Shown here one piece after another: positions 14,799 through 23,741 of a stretch of 62,068 nt of DNA (position 1 is its first letter; each line of letters opens with the position of its first letter). The notes below the pieces were generated by a model. That model ran no database searches. It saw only the letters and a list, made by a program, of their open reading frames with translations, and was not told where the DNA came from. Where the stretch lies: the NCBI RefSeq assembly GCF_016862315.1, contig NZ_BOMS01000152.1:1-62068 (forward strand). Reading direction: 5' to 3'. Both the position numbers and the translations under genes were made by a program. Source of the stretch: Actinoplanes palleronii. GTDB lineage: Bacteria; Actinomycetota; Actinomycetes; Mycobacteriales; Micromonosporaceae.

Positions 14799-15983
14799 TC
14801 AGGTTCCGCTGAGCGCCTCGGTGGGCATGAGCCGGGCGGCGCGCATCGCCGGGTAGGCGCCGGCGACCGCGCCGATCAGCGCTGCCCCGCCGAGGCCGGT
14901 CAGCGTGGCACCGGCGGGGATGACTACCGGCCAGTTCTGTGACCACGCGTATCCGGTGGTCGCGGTGATGCCGAGCAGGGTTCCGCCGAGGCCGCCCAGC
15001 GCGGACAGCACGACCGCCTCGGTGAGGAATTGGGCCCGGATCTGGCCGCGGTGGGCGCCCAGTGCGCGGCGCAGCCCGATCTCGGCGCGCCTTTCCAGTA
15101 CCGAGATCACCATGGTGTTGGCGACCCCGATGCCGCCGACCAGCAGGGCCACCGCGGCCAGGCCGAGGAACAGCGCCGAGAAGCTGGTCTGGGTGGCCCG
15201 TTTGGCGGCCAGCGCGTCGGACGGGGCGGTGACCTGGACATCGGACGGGTGCTGCGGGTCGACGGTGGCGGGTAGCACGGCCCGGACGGCCTCGATGTAG
15301 TCCTCCTGAGCCTGCAGGAAGATCACCGTGGGATGGCCGTCGAAATGCAGCAGCGTACGGGCGGCGTGCCAGCCGATCAGCACCGCACGGTCGATGTCGG
15401 GGTGCAGCGCGATGCTGTGCAGGATGCCGATGACGGTGAACCACTGGTCGCCGATCATCACCTGCGGCGGGGTCGCACCGGCGGGCAGGTCGCTGAAGCC
15501 GAGCCGGGTCGCGGCCACCGAGCCGAACACCACCATCGGCAGTTTTTCACTGGTGGCGTCGAGGAAACGACCGGCGCGGACTGTGCCGTTGAGGGTGGTC
15601 AGCAGGTTGCTCTTGCCGGCCAGGACGGTCAGGCCGAGCCCGTCCTGGGAATCGGTGCGGTCGTTGCGGCGGACCACGGTGTGTGTGTTGGCCACGGCGC
15701 TGGCGGTGAGGACCGGTCCGATCCGCGCCGCCATGGCGGGTGCCTCCTCCGGCAGGGTCACCGGCGGGTCGCGATCGATGGGTGCCACCTGCAAGGTGTT
15801 GGTGCCCAGTGCCGACAGGGTCCGCAGCAGGTCCGCCTGGCTGGATGCCGGAATGCCGGTCACCACGACCATCGTCGCGATGCCGATGGAGATCCCCAAT
15901 GCCGACAGCAGTGCTCGCATCTTGCGGGTGCGGATGCCGATCAGGCCGACACCGAGCAGGTCACGAGGGCCGAGCCGGCTCAT
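14799..15983 (-). CDS. MacB-type ABC transporter permease (FtsX family)
   Basis: A 394-residue MacB/FtsX-like permease. An N-terminal transmembrane helix (MRALLSALGISIGIATMVVV) is followed by an external domain of about 230 residues. Three C-terminal helices follow: FLGLAAVALLVGGIGVANTM, ALGGLGGTLLGITATTG and GLGGAALIGAVAGAYPAM. The ERRAEIGLRRALGAHRGQI signature between helices is diagnostic. It overlaps the ATPase gene by 4 nt (ATGA), forming the last gene of a three-gene exporter operon (adaptor, ATPase, permease). Such systems export peptides, lipids or antibiotics or transmit envelope stress; the cargo is not evident. Confidence 0.93.
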   Translation of the reverse strand: MSRLGPRDLLGVGLIGIRTRKMRALLSALGISIGIATMVVVTGIPASSQADLLRTLSALGTNTLQVAPIDRDPPVTLPEEAPAMAARIGPVLTASAVANTHTVVRRNDRTDSQDGLGLTVLAGKSNLLTTLNGTVRAGRFLDATSEKLPMVVFGSVAATRLGFSDLPAGATPPQVMIGDQWFTVIGILHSIALHPDIDRAVLIGWHAARTLLHFDGHPTVIFLQAQEDYIEAVRAVLPATVDPQHPSDVQVTAPSDALAAKRATQTSFSALFLGLAAVALLVGGIGVANTMVISVLERRAEIGLRRALGAHRGQIRAQFLTEAVVLSALGGLGGTLLGITATTGYAWSQNWPVVIPAGATLTGLGGAALIGAVAGAYPAMRAARLMPTEALSGT

Positions 15984-16669
15984 GCGGCACTCTCCGGCGA
16001 AATCACGTCCGCGATGAGGCGCCCATCGCGCATGTGTACCTGCCGTGGTGCCTGGGCGGCGATGTCCCGATCGTGGGTGATGAGCGCGATGGTCGTGCCT
16101 TCCGCATTCAGTTCGGTCAGCAGTCTCAGTACGGCCTGGCCGTTGACCGTGTCGAGGGCACCGGTCGGTTCGTCCGCCAGCACCAGGACCGGACCGTTCA
16201 CCAGGGCTCGGGCGATGGCAACCCGCTGCCGCTCACCGCCGGACAACTCGTGCGGGCGGTGGGTTATCCGATGGCCGAGCCCGACCCGGTCGAGGGCCTC
16301 CTCGGCCATAGCGCGCCGGTTGCGCCGCGGGATGCCGGCGTAGAGCAGGCCGGTGGCGACGTTCTCGGCGGCACTCAGCCCGGCGGTGAGGTGAAACTGC
16401 TGGAAGATGAAGCCGAGCCGCCGGCCGCGAATGTCGGACAGGTCGCGGTCGGAGAGCCGGGTGACGTCCTGGCCGAGGATCTCGATCGTTCCGGAGGTGG
16501 GCCGGTCGAGCGTCCCCATGATGTTCAGCAGGGTCGACTTGCCGGAGCCGGAGGGACCGACGATGGCCAGCATTTCGCCCTGTTCGATCCGCAGGGACAC
16601 CTCGTCGAGCGCGGTGACCTCCGGGGCATACCGCATGCTCGCCCGGCGCACCGACAGCACCGTGCTCAC
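15980..16669 (-). CDS. MacB-type ABC transporter ATP-binding protein
   Basis: A 229-residue ATPase of the LolD/MacB group. Walker A is GPSGSGKST (about residues 39-47), the Q-loop FIFQQFHLTAGLSAAENV, the signature LSGGERQRVAIARAL, Walker B VLVLADEPTGALD, and the H-switch THD. The length and motifs are complete. It overlaps both neighbours by 4 nt (15980-15983 and 16666-16669), so the three genes are translationally coupled. Confidence 0.96.
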   Translation of the reverse strand: MSTVLSVRRASMRYAPEVTALDEVSLRIEQGEMLAIVGPSGSGKSTLLNIMGTLDRPTSGTIEILGQDVTRLSDRDLSDIRGRRLGFIFQQFHLTAGLSAAENVATGLLYAGIPRRNRRAMAEEALDRVGLGHRITHRPHELSGGERQRVAIARALVNGPVLVLADEPTGALDTVNGQAVLRLLTELNAEGTTIALITHDRDIAAQAPRQVHMRDGRLIADVISPESAA

Positions 16670-17973
16670 GACGTCGTCACCACGGTCATGCCCTCGTTGA
16701 TGCCGGTCCCGCTGACCTCGACCTGACCGTCGGCGAAGATGCCGGTCTTGACGGCGATCAGGGCGCCGGCGGGTGTCTGCAGCGCGTACCCGCCCTCTTG
16801 CAGCGCGAGCAGCGCGCTGATCGGGACGGTCAGGACCTGTTTGTGGGTCTGCGCCGCGAAGGAGACCTGCAGATCGGCCGAGTCGACCAGCTTGAGCTTC
16901 GACGGCTGGTCCAGGACGAGGGTGATGGTGAGTTTCGGGCTCGACGGGTCACCGCCGTCCGGGGTTTGTAACGCCGTGCCCACCGAGGTCACGGTGGCCG
17001 GCGCAGTGGTGCCGTCGGAGAGGGCCACCGTGGCGTGATCGCCGTTGTCGACGGCGGCGGCCTCACTCCGGTCGGCCAGCACGGTGATCACTTTGCTGGT
17101 CGACGTGGCCGACAGCAACTCTCCCGTGGCGGGGGCACCGACCTGCGCCGATAGTGCACTGACGCGGACCGCGGCCGGGAGCACCAGGACGGAACCGACC
17201 GTGAGCTCGCCGCTCGCCGGGAGCTCGAGGTGTCGCTGCCAGGCGGTGATCGCGTTGATCAGGGCCGCGGTCAGGACTGCTTCACCGTCGTGGACCGTCC
17301 TGGTGACGACCCGTGCCGGGAGATGCGTCCGGGTGGTGGTCGGCCCCTTGTCTGTCGTGGCAGCAGGCGAAGGAGCGCTGCCGGGCGCGTCGGTCGTGGC
17401 GCCGGGCGCCGGCATATCCGTTGTGGCGGCGGACGGGACGGACTGGGTGACGGCCGTTCCTGGTGCCGGTTGTCTGCCTACCTCGTAGCCCAGGGCGCGC
17501 AGGTTGTTGAACACCATCCGCACGTCGCGCCCCACGGTGCCCCTGGTGTCCAGATCCCGGAAGAGGGGGATCTTGCCGTAGAACAGCGGCACGGATTGGT
17601 CGTTTACCGCGTACACCCGCTGTCCGCGAGTGATCGTCGTCCCGGCGGCCGGCAGCCAGGTGATCACTCCGGTCCCGCTGCCGGTGATGACGCGGGTCGC
17701 GCCGTAACCGAGAGTTCCGGAGATGGTGCGCGCGGTGGAGATGTCCCCTTTGGTGACCGTCGTGGTCGCCGTCGGGGTCACCGGTTCCGCTCTCTGGTCG
17801 GCAGCGGCGGCTCGACCGGCCCACCGGGCGAAGCCGAGACCCAGGCCCAGGACGGACAGGGCCACGATGACGCAGACGACGCCGGCAAGACGGCGTCGGC
17901 TGCGGGATCGACTCGGCCTGGATGCCGCCGAGATGGCCGATCCGGCGGGCCCGGATCGCGGGATCATTCGCAT
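16666..17973 (-). CDS. Peptidoglycan-binding/HlyD-like periplasmic adaptor
   Basis: A 435-residue membrane-anchored adaptor. Residues about 28-52 form the anchor helix (RLAGVVCVIVALSVLGLGLG). A beta-barrel/lipoyl-type region follows (TTTVTKGDISTARTISGTLG, then AGTTITRGQRVYAVND). Next is a segment typical of peptidoglycan_binding_1 insertions in actinobacterial adaptors (VRMVFNNLRALGYEVG), and the C-terminal barrel ends TVPISALLALQEGGYALQTP. It is first in the operon and divergent from the response regulator gene with 92 bp between starts. It probably links the MacB-type transporter to the outer envelope layers. Confidence 0.88.
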   Translation of the reverse strand: MRMIPRSGPAGSAISAASRPSRSRSRRRLAGVVCVIVALSVLGLGLGFARWAGRAAAADQRAEPVTPTATTTVTKGDISTARTISGTLGYGATRVITGSGTGVITWLPAAGTTITRGQRVYAVNDQSVPLFYGKIPLFRDLDTRGTVGRDVRMVFNNLRALGYEVGRQPAPGTAVTQSVPSAATTDMPAPGATTDAPGSAPSPAATTDKGPTTTRTHLPARVVTRTVHDGEAVLTAALINAITAWQRHLELPASGELTVGSVLVLPAAVRVSALSAQVGAPATGELLSATSTSKVITVLADRSEAAAVDNGDHATVALSDGTTAPATVTSVGTALQTPDGGDPSSPKLTITLVLDQPSKLKLVDSADLQVSFAAQTHKQVLTVPISALLALQEGGYALQTPAGALIAVKTGIFADGQVEVSGTGINEGMTVVTTS

Positions 17974-17991
17974 ACCGGCAGGTTGCCGGGC

Positions 17992-18009
17992 GATTGTCGA
18001 GAGATTGTC
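17992..18009. promoter_or_regulatory. 11-bp-phased direct repeat, candidate response-regulator site
   Basis: GATTGTC occurs at 17992-17998 and again at 18003-18009, exactly 11 bp apart and followed each time by xAGAG-like bases. OmpR-type regulators bind tandem direct repeats about one helical turn apart. The site lies between the divergent adaptor gene and the regulator gene, so control of both is plausible. Confidence 0.5.
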
Positions 18010-18027
18010 AAGAGAAAAGCCGAGCGT

Positions 18028-18058
18028 TTGGCGACGGTCGCCGGTGGCGGCCTATAGT
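18028..18058 (+). promoter_or_regulatory. Promoter of the two-component operon
   Basis: TTGGCG at 18028-18033 and TATAGT at 18053-18058 form a sigma-70-like pair with a 19-bp spacer. The expected start of transcription falls at or next to the GTG at 18066, so the mRNA is probably leaderless, in line with the absence of a Shine-Dalgarno. Confidence 0.5.
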
Positions 18059-18065
18059 CCGCCGG

Positions 18066-18782
18066 GTGTGCGCTGACATTCTCGTCGCCGAGGACAACCG
18101 CCGTCAGGCCGACCTGGTGGGCAGCTACTTGCGGGCCGAAGGTCATCGGCTCCTCGTCGTGCACGACGGGCGCGAGGCGCTCGCCGAGGCACGCCGGACG
18201 CGACCGGATCTGATCATTCTCGACGTGATGATGCCGGGCCTCGACGGCCTGAACGTGTGCCGAATCCTGCGTAAGGAGTCGTCGGTGCTGGTCCTGATGC
18301 TCACCGCCCGGTCCGGTGAGGACGACTTGCTGCTCGGGCTGGATCTGGGCGCCGACGACTACGTGACGAAGCCGTACAGCCCGCGGGAGTTGGTGGCTCG
18401 GGTGCGTACCCTGCTGCGGCGAGTGGATCGGGTCCGGGTCGACGACGACCTGCTGCACGTCGGTGACCTGACGATGGATGTACCCCGGCGGGTCGTCACC
18501 ATCGGAGAGCGAGAAATCTCGTGTACGCCGGCCGAGTTCGCGATCCTGGCGATGCTGGCCGGGCAGCCCGATCGGATCTTCACTCGCGGCCAGCTGCTCG
18601 CACACGCCCAGGGACTGGACCGGGACTCCACCAACCGGGCGGTCGACACCCACGTGCTGAATCTGCGGCGCAAGATCGAGAACAACCCGCGGCATCCGGT
18701 CCGGCTGCTGTCCGTGTACGGCCTCGGATACAAGCTCACCGATCCGTCCGTCGCGCCGAAAGACGCTGATGCGCCGTCCTGA
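18066..18782 (+). CDS. OmpR/PhoB-family response regulator
   Basis: A 238-residue regulator from the GTG at 18066. The receiver domain has the acidic pocket LVAEDN (residues 6-11), phospho-acceptor in LIILDVMMPGLDG, Thr in MLTARSG and Lys in DDYVTKPYS. The C-terminal winged helix contains EISCTPAEFAILAMLAGQPD, FTRGQLL, RAVDTHVLNLRRKIE and the final VYGLGYKL. The histidine kinase gene begins 14 nt before its end. It is divergent from the ABC exporter operon, its likely target through the GATTGTC repeat. Confidence 0.94.
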   Translation: MCADILVAEDNRRQADLVGSYLRAEGHRLLVVHDGREALAEARRTRPDLIILDVMMPGLDGLNVCRILRKESSVLVLMLTARSGEDDLLLGLDLGADDYVTKPYSPRELVARVRTLLRRVDRVRVDDDLLHVGDLTMDVPRRVVTIGEREISCTPAEFAILAMLAGQPDRIFTRGQLLAHAQGLDRDSTNRAVDTHVLNLRRKIENNPRHPVRLLSVYGLGYKLTDPSVAPKDADAPS

Positions 18783-20544
18783 CCTGCCGTGGCATCGTAG
18801 TTTGATCATTCGGCTGCTGGCGACGTCGATCCTGATAGCCATCGCTGCGATCGCGGCGACCGCTTGGTTCACGGCCAGGACGACGACCCGGGCCATCGCG
18901 CAGCAACAAGGTCGCTCGCTCGCCGACGACACGCTGATCTACGACACGCTGATCGGATTCGCCGCCACCCACTCGAGCTGGGACGATGTCTCGCCCACCG
19001 TCGCGGACCTGGGCAGACGTACCGGCCATCGGGTCACCCTGCTGACCCGGGACCGCCAGCCGATCGCCGACTCGTCGGCAGGGCCGAGCCTGCAGGCTAC
19101 CCGGCCGTCGGCCGTCGTCGACCCGCTCCGGGTCAACCCCGACAGCAACGATGCGGGCAAGGCAACCATCGATGCTCGCGCGGTCGGGCCGTACCGGCTC
19201 CCCACTCGCGAGCGCCAGGAACTGGACGACTACGCCCGCCAGTCCCTCGCGTGCGTGAAGAGCAACGTCAATGCGCGGTTGACACACACGCCCAGCGGCC
19301 GTCCCGTCGTGACCCCGGACCCCTTCGGTGCCGGTTGCGAATCCAACGGATTGCAAGACCCGACACCGACCGAGGTGAAGGCACTGCGGACCCTACGGGG
19401 CCTGATGGGCAGTTGTCTGGGCCAGAAGGTGCCGGGCTCCATCTATGTCGATCAGCAGTTCGCCGTGCTGAGCAAAGGTGTGCCGTTGCCTCGCGGCGTC
19501 AGCCTGGAAAAAATCCAGCGATGCCTGCAATCCGCTCGCCAGGTGCAGCTCACCCCCTACGTGGCGCCGGCCGCACTACTTTTCATCACTGACCACGAGG
19601 CCGGTGCGCCGGCCACCTCGATCAGCCTGACCCGTCCCAACGTCATCCGGATCGCCGTGGGCACCGGACTCGTGCTGATCATCGCGGTGGCGGTCACCCT
19701 CCTGGTCGGCACCCGTCTGGTCCGGCCGCTGCGGCGGCTCACCGCGTCCGTCCGCCGCCCGGTCGAGCAGCAGAGCCGGGTCCCGGTCGGCGCCCGCGAT
19801 GAGATCGGTTACCTGGCCGTGGCCCTCAACGATCTGTTCGACCGGCGGGAAACCCTGGAGGCGCAGCGTAAAGCCCTGGTGAGCGACCTGGCCCATGAAC
19901 TTCGCACGCCGCTGACCACCATCCGTGGCTCCATCGAGGCCGCCCAGGACGGTATGACACCGACCGACGCAAAGCTGCTGGATGTACTGCTCGAGGAGAC
20001 GTCCCTGCTGCAACGTGTGGTGGACGATCTGCGCGACCTGGCCGCCGCGGACACGGGAGACCTGCAGCTCTATCCCGAGTACGTGTACGTCAACGACGTC
20101 CTGACGCAGGTCGCCGATGCACACCGCAGGATCGCCGAGTCTCAGCACATCCGCCTCTCGACCGATTTCACCGTCGACCCGCAGCTGTCGGTGGACCCGG
20201 TCCGGCTGCGCCAGATCGTCGGCAATCTGGTCACCAACGCCATCCGGCACACCGACAACGGTGGTGTCATCACACTACGAACCGCCGCAACCGGCGATCA
20301 GTTCGTCATCGAGGTAGCGGACACCGGAACGGGCATCGCACCCGCCGACCTGCCACGAATCTTCGACCGCTTCTGGCGCGCCGACTTCTCCCGTAGCCGA
20401 ACCACCGGCGGCAGCGGCCTCGGCCTGGCCATCGCCCGCAAACTGATCGAGGCCCACGACGGCCACATCACCGCGACAAGCCGGCTCGGCGTCGGCAGCA
20501 CCTTCACCATCACCCTGCCCCAGGCCCGCCAAGCACCGGTGTGA
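18769..20544 (+). CDS. Sensor histidine kinase with Cys-containing external domain
   Basis: A 591-residue kinase. TM1 is at about residues 12-34. The external sensor of about 240 residues contains four well-separated cysteines (in SLACVKS, FGAGCESN, MGSCLGQ and IQRCLQS). TM2 is near 289-310 (IRIAVGTGLVLIIAVAVTLL). A HAMP region follows, then a HisKA with LAHELRTPL (His376), N-box NLVTNAIRHTD, G1 VADTGTGIAP, the F-box FDRFWRAD and G2 SGLGLAIARKLIEAH. All catalytic motifs are intact. The gene overlaps the response regulator by 14 nt. Paired cysteines could form disulfides or sense redox state; this is inference. Confidence 0.94.
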   Translation: MRRPDLPWHRSLIIRLLATSILIAIAAIAATAWFTARTTTRAIAQQQGRSLADDTLIYDTLIGFAATHSSWDDVSPTVADLGRRTGHRVTLLTRDRQPIADSSAGPSLQATRPSAVVDPLRVNPDSNDAGKATIDARAVGPYRLPTRERQELDDYARQSLACVKSNVNARLTHTPSGRPVVTPDPFGAGCESNGLQDPTPTEVKALRTLRGLMGSCLGQKVPGSIYVDQQFAVLSKGVPLPRGVSLEKIQRCLQSARQVQLTPYVAPAALLFITDHEAGAPATSISLTRPNVIRIAVGTGLVLIIAVAVTLLVGTRLVRPLRRLTASVRRPVEQQSRVPVGARDEIGYLAVALNDLFDRRETLEAQRKALVSDLAHELRTPLTTIRGSIEAAQDGMTPTDAKLLDVLLEETSLLQRVVDDLRDLAAADTGDLQLYPEYVYVNDVLTQVADAHRRIAESQHIRLSTDFTVDPQLSVDPVRLRQIVGNLVTNAIRHTDNGGVITLRTAATGDQFVIEVADTGTGIAPADLPRIFDRFWRADFSRSRTTGGSGLGLAIARKLIEAHDGHITATSRLGVGSTFTITLPQARQAPV

Positions 20545-20596
20545 CCCGGTTAGAGGTCTCGACAGTTCGCTGACATTGCTCGGTGAGGATTCCGGC

Positions 20597-21211
20597 ATGT
20601 CCATCATCGGAGTTTCTCGTTCGCGGAGCGCGGCCGTGGCTGTCACCGCCGCCGTCTGCCTGGCTCTCGTCGCCGGCTGCAGCAGCGCTGCCACGACCGA
20701 TTCCTCGTCCGGCGCCCAGGCCACCACGGGTGTCGCCAGCATCCAGCAGCCGTCCGCCGCCGCCTCGGCCACGGCGGTATCAGCGGAGCGCCCCCTCATC
20801 CGGCTCGACGCCTCCGACGAGGAGATCACACGGGCGGCAGATGTCTTCACCACCTGCCTGCTGACGAACGGCCTCCCCAAGGCAGCCGTCATGAAGGGCG
20901 GGTACACAATCGATCCCGCCAACATTTCGGACGCCTGGGGCCCGTTGTCCGACAAGGTGCGGGCCGACCTCAAGAAGAATTGCGCATCGAAGCAACCCGA
21001 ATTTGCGCGGGACCCTGCCAGGCGGCTCGACCCGGCCTACGCCGACCACATGGAGGCGTTCATCAAGTGCCTCAACGACCACGATATCAAGGCTGTCCTC
21101 CAGGACGGCGAGTTGTCGTCGATCGACGTCATGCCCACCGGGAGCAAGGCTCACTGGATGCAGGACTGCGAACAAGAGGGGTTCGCCAGCTATTACTCGA
21201 CGTTGAAATGA
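20597..21211 (+). CDS. Cys-containing lipoprotein of the two-component cluster
   Basis: A 204-residue lipoprotein starting at ATG 20597 (GTGAGGA upstream). The signal helix AVAVTAAVCLALVAGC ends in the lipobox LVAGC. A low-complexity Ser/Ala linker follows, then a globular domain with cysteines in TTCLLTNGLP, KKNCASK, IKCLNDH and QDCEQEG. Four cysteines recall the four in the neighbouring kinase sensor. Short lipoproteins of this sort in MacB/two-component clusters may act as ligand-binding or modulating subunits; the exact family is not recognised. It is 52 nt after the kinase gene, probably co-transcribed. Confidence 0.8.
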   Translation: MSIIGVSRSRSAAVAVTAAVCLALVAGCSSAATTDSSSGAQATTGVASIQQPSAAASATAVSAERPLIRLDASDEEITRAADVFTTCLLTNGLPKAAVMKGGYTIDPANISDAWGPLSDKVRADLKKNCASKQPEFARDPARRLDPAYADHMEAFIKCLNDHDIKAVLQDGELSSIDVMPTGSKAHWMQDCEQEGFASYYSTLK

Positions 21212-21243
21212 TTGCCGCCACTCGACGTTGACACGATTGCCGG
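21196..21243. repeat. 25-bp imperfect tandem duplication across a stop codon
   Basis: CTCGACGTTGAAATGATTGC (21196 onward) is repeated as CTCGACGTTGACACGATTGC (21221 onward), a period of 25 bp with two differences. The first copy contains the lipoprotein's stop codon; the second runs into the left arm of the terminator. Confidence 0.7.
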
Positions 21244-21271
21244 GCCGGACGTCCTGTCCGGCCCGGCAATC
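21235..21271. terminator. Bidirectional terminator hairpin
   Basis: GATTGCCGGGCCGGAC (21235-21250) and GTCCGGCCCGGCAATC (21256-21271) form a perfect 16-bp stem with a 5-nt loop between convergent genes. There is no T-run on either side, but the stem strength and position support termination for both strands. Confidence 0.8.
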
Positions 21272-21285
21272 CGGCCACGATCACC

Positions 21286-22744
21286 TCACGGGCGCCGGTC
21301 CTCCCAGTACAGACGCTCGGCCTTGTCCAGGTCATGGACGACTTTGCACTCCGCATCGATCCACATCGTGGCGCGCGACTTCGATGTGTAGGCGGGCCAA
21401 TGCGGGGCGCCAGGCGCGGCGGGATGGCCGGTGCGAGCGAATCCGGCCCACAACGCGCTCATGTGGCGGGAAGTGTCCTGCCGTCCCGGCACCGCGTCGC
21501 TGCTCAGGGTGGTGAACTTGAGGGGGATGTCGGCGGCGTGCGGTGAGCCGAGCGGGAAGTCCATGCCGGGCACGAGGGTGGGGTCAGGGTAGGCGAGATG
21601 GTACATGTACACCGGTGCGCGGCGCTGCGCCTGCTTGGCTTCGGCGATCTTGATGGCGTCGCGCCAGATCGGTGAAGTGGTGATCGCGAAGTACAACTGG
21701 GCCGGGGTGGCGTCCGGCCGTGACTTGCGGAACGTGTCGATGATCCGGTCGAGTTCGGCGCCCTGGTAGGTGCCGCTCAACCGGCTGCGCAGGCCGGCCC
21801 CGTCGATGCGGAAGATGTCCGGCGGGCCGAACAGGCTGAAGAACACCGTTTCGTCGCGGCAAGTGCCGACCATCAGCGGTTTGCCGGCCGAGAACGGCGC
21901 GGCGCCGTCGGCGAACGGGTGCCGCGGGATGACGTGACCGTCGACGAAGGCGCCGAAGCCGGGCAGCACCGGGTCGGGGTCGCCCCACGGCGCGACGCCG
22001 TTGGCGGCCTCGGACTGCTGGATCTCCAGCAGCCGCGCGGCCGGGATGTCGTGCAGCTTGCCGGTGTCGCGGGCGGTCAAGCCGAGCAGCTCCAAGGTCC
22101 GCCGTGCCCGGTTGGTGGCACCGGCGCGGCGGGGGAACCGCAGCGGAGCGGCGCTCTCGATCGAGGCCTTGTGGAACAACCGCGAAGCCGCCGGCATGGT
22201 GTAGACGGCCGCGGTCTTGGCGCCGCCGCCGCTCTCACCCCAGACCATGATGTTGTCCGGGTCGCCGCCGAAGTTCGCGATGTTCTCGGCCGTCCAGCGC
22301 AGCGCCGCGAGGATGTCGAGCATGCCCTGGTTGGCGGCGTGGTCACCGCCGGTGAGGTCGCCGAGGAACAGGTAGCCGAGCAGGCCGAGGCGGTGGTGGG
22401 ATTCGACGACCACCACGTCGTGGCGCTGCGCGAGACGGGTGCCGTCCTGCCCGGTGGCCGAACCGGATCCGATCATGTAGCCGCCGTGGTTGTAGAACAT
22501 CGCCGGCCGGCGTCTGCGGTCGGCGGCCGGGGTCCAGACGTTGAGGTAGAGGCAGTCCTCGGACGGGGACGCCGAGGAACTTGACGATGCCGTCCTCGCG
22601 CCGGCCGCGCACCCGGCCGTACCGGGTCGCGGCCTCGTCGCTGTGCCGGGTGCCGTGGGCCTGCGCGGGCAGCGGCACGCTCAGCGCGGCGGCCACCGAC
22701 AGCGACCCTCCGATCAGGGTTCTGCGGGTCATGCCAATGTCCAT
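21286..22744 (-). pseudogene. Type-B carboxylesterase with internal deletion and frameshift
   Basis: The start at 22744 has GGAGG 7 nt upstream and gives a twin-arginine-like signal (TRRTLIGGSLSVAAALSVPL). The mature N-terminus ATRYGRVRG...GIVKFLGVPV is correct for carboxylesterases. It should continue for about 60-70 residues before SEDCLYLNVWTP, but here SEDCLYLNVWTP follows at once in another frame (near 22580). The rest is intact: oxyanion FYNHGG, nucleophile GESGGG, and a C-terminal half with HAADIPLKF. A deletion plus frameshift therefore separates the signal from the catalytic domain. The downstream part starting at MFYNHGGYMIG is a 404-residue open frame but lacks secretion and fold-start elements. 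Confidence 0.75.
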
Positions 22745-22775
22745 GATCAAACCTCCTTCGACGGGCGCACGACGG

Positions 22776-23392
22776 TCACGTGATGCTGAAGGTGTAGGTG
22801 CCGGACGGCACCTGGTAGACGGCGTAGCCGTCGGTGGTGCGCAGGAACGTCGCGCGGTGCGGGGTACCGGCCACCCGGCCGCCCGGCCGCCCAGGGTGGG
22901 CATACAGATCTTGACGGCGGTGTTCGGCGGGACGGTGACGGTCAGCCGCAACCGGTCGCCGACGCGCGTCCACTCGCTGCGGGCGGTGCCCTGCGGGGTG
23001 GTGTAGTGGCCCTTGACGAAGGTCAGGTCACCGACCACCTTCGGCCGGAAGACCATTTCCCGGTACGCACGGTCGGCGCCATGCCGATGGTGCCGCCGCT
23101 GGCACGCGGGCCGTCGCCGGTTCGGCCGACACCCAGTCGGCCAGGGCCGCGTCGACGAGGTGACCGACCGCCTTCTGCCGGGCGATGTAGTCGGCGAAAC
23201 GCACCATCGGCGCGTAGTAGCGGGCCGCGGTCTCGGTGTCGCCGTAGAGCCGGCGCAGAAACCGGGCACCAGGATGATCGCGTCACCCCAGTTGATCTCG
23301 TCGCCGAAGCGGCCGGTGTAACCCCAGTCGTAGAACGGGGTCTTGAGTGCGCCGTTGCCGGCCATCGGGGAGTCCGCGATCGACTGCCCCAC
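22776..23392 (-). pseudogene. Degraded alpha-L-rhamnosidase (GH78) C-terminal remnant
   Basis: Successive minus-strand pieces in changing frames match the last third of GH78 enzymes: TPFYDWGYTGRFGDEINWGD, then in another frame LYGDTETAARYYAPMVRFAD and ALADWVSAEP, then AYREMVFRPKVVGDLTFVKG and VTVPPNTAVKICMP, and finally GYAVYQVPSGTYTFSIT before the stop at 22776. At least three frameshifts and a loss near the end of the catalytic barrel are visible. It is followed by the esterase remnant in the same direction, so the two probably belonged to one plant-polysaccharide utilisation operon. Confidence 0.7.
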
Positions 23393-23741
23393 CCAGCAGG
23401 GCGGCTATCTCGGCGCCCAGCAGCTGCTGGCCCGCCCGGTGCGCCCCACCGCCATCTTCGCCGGCGCCGACGTCGTCGCGCTCGGCACCATGGAAGCGAT
23501 CGCCGAAGCCGGTCTGACGGTGCCCGGCGACATGTCGGTGGCCGGCTACGACAACAGCGCCCTCGCCGCGTTCGGGCCGATCTCGCTGACCAGCGTGGAC
23601 TAGGACGGCCGGCAGATGGGCGCGAACGCGGCCCGCCTACTGGTCGACCGGATCGGCCAGCGCGACCGCCGCACCGCCCAGATCACCCTGTCACCGACCC
23701 TGGTCGTGCGGCGCACCACCGCGGCACCCCGTCTTTCATGA
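23385..23741 (+). pseudogene. LacI-family regulator remnant with internal stop
   Basis: From about 23385 the plus strand reads GGYLGAQQLLARPVRPTAIF, ADVVALGTMEAIAEAGLTVP and VAGYDNSALAAFGPISLTSV, the C-terminal sugar-binding region of LacI/GalR proteins. At 23601 a TAG replaces what is normally a Gln codon in the VDQDGRQMG context; the frame then continues DGRQMGANAARLLVDRIGQ to a TGA at 23739. The HTH and N-terminal sugar-binding half are missing. The fragment abuts the rhamnosidase remnant head to head, so a deletion has joined the regulator to its former target locus. Confidence 0.75.
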
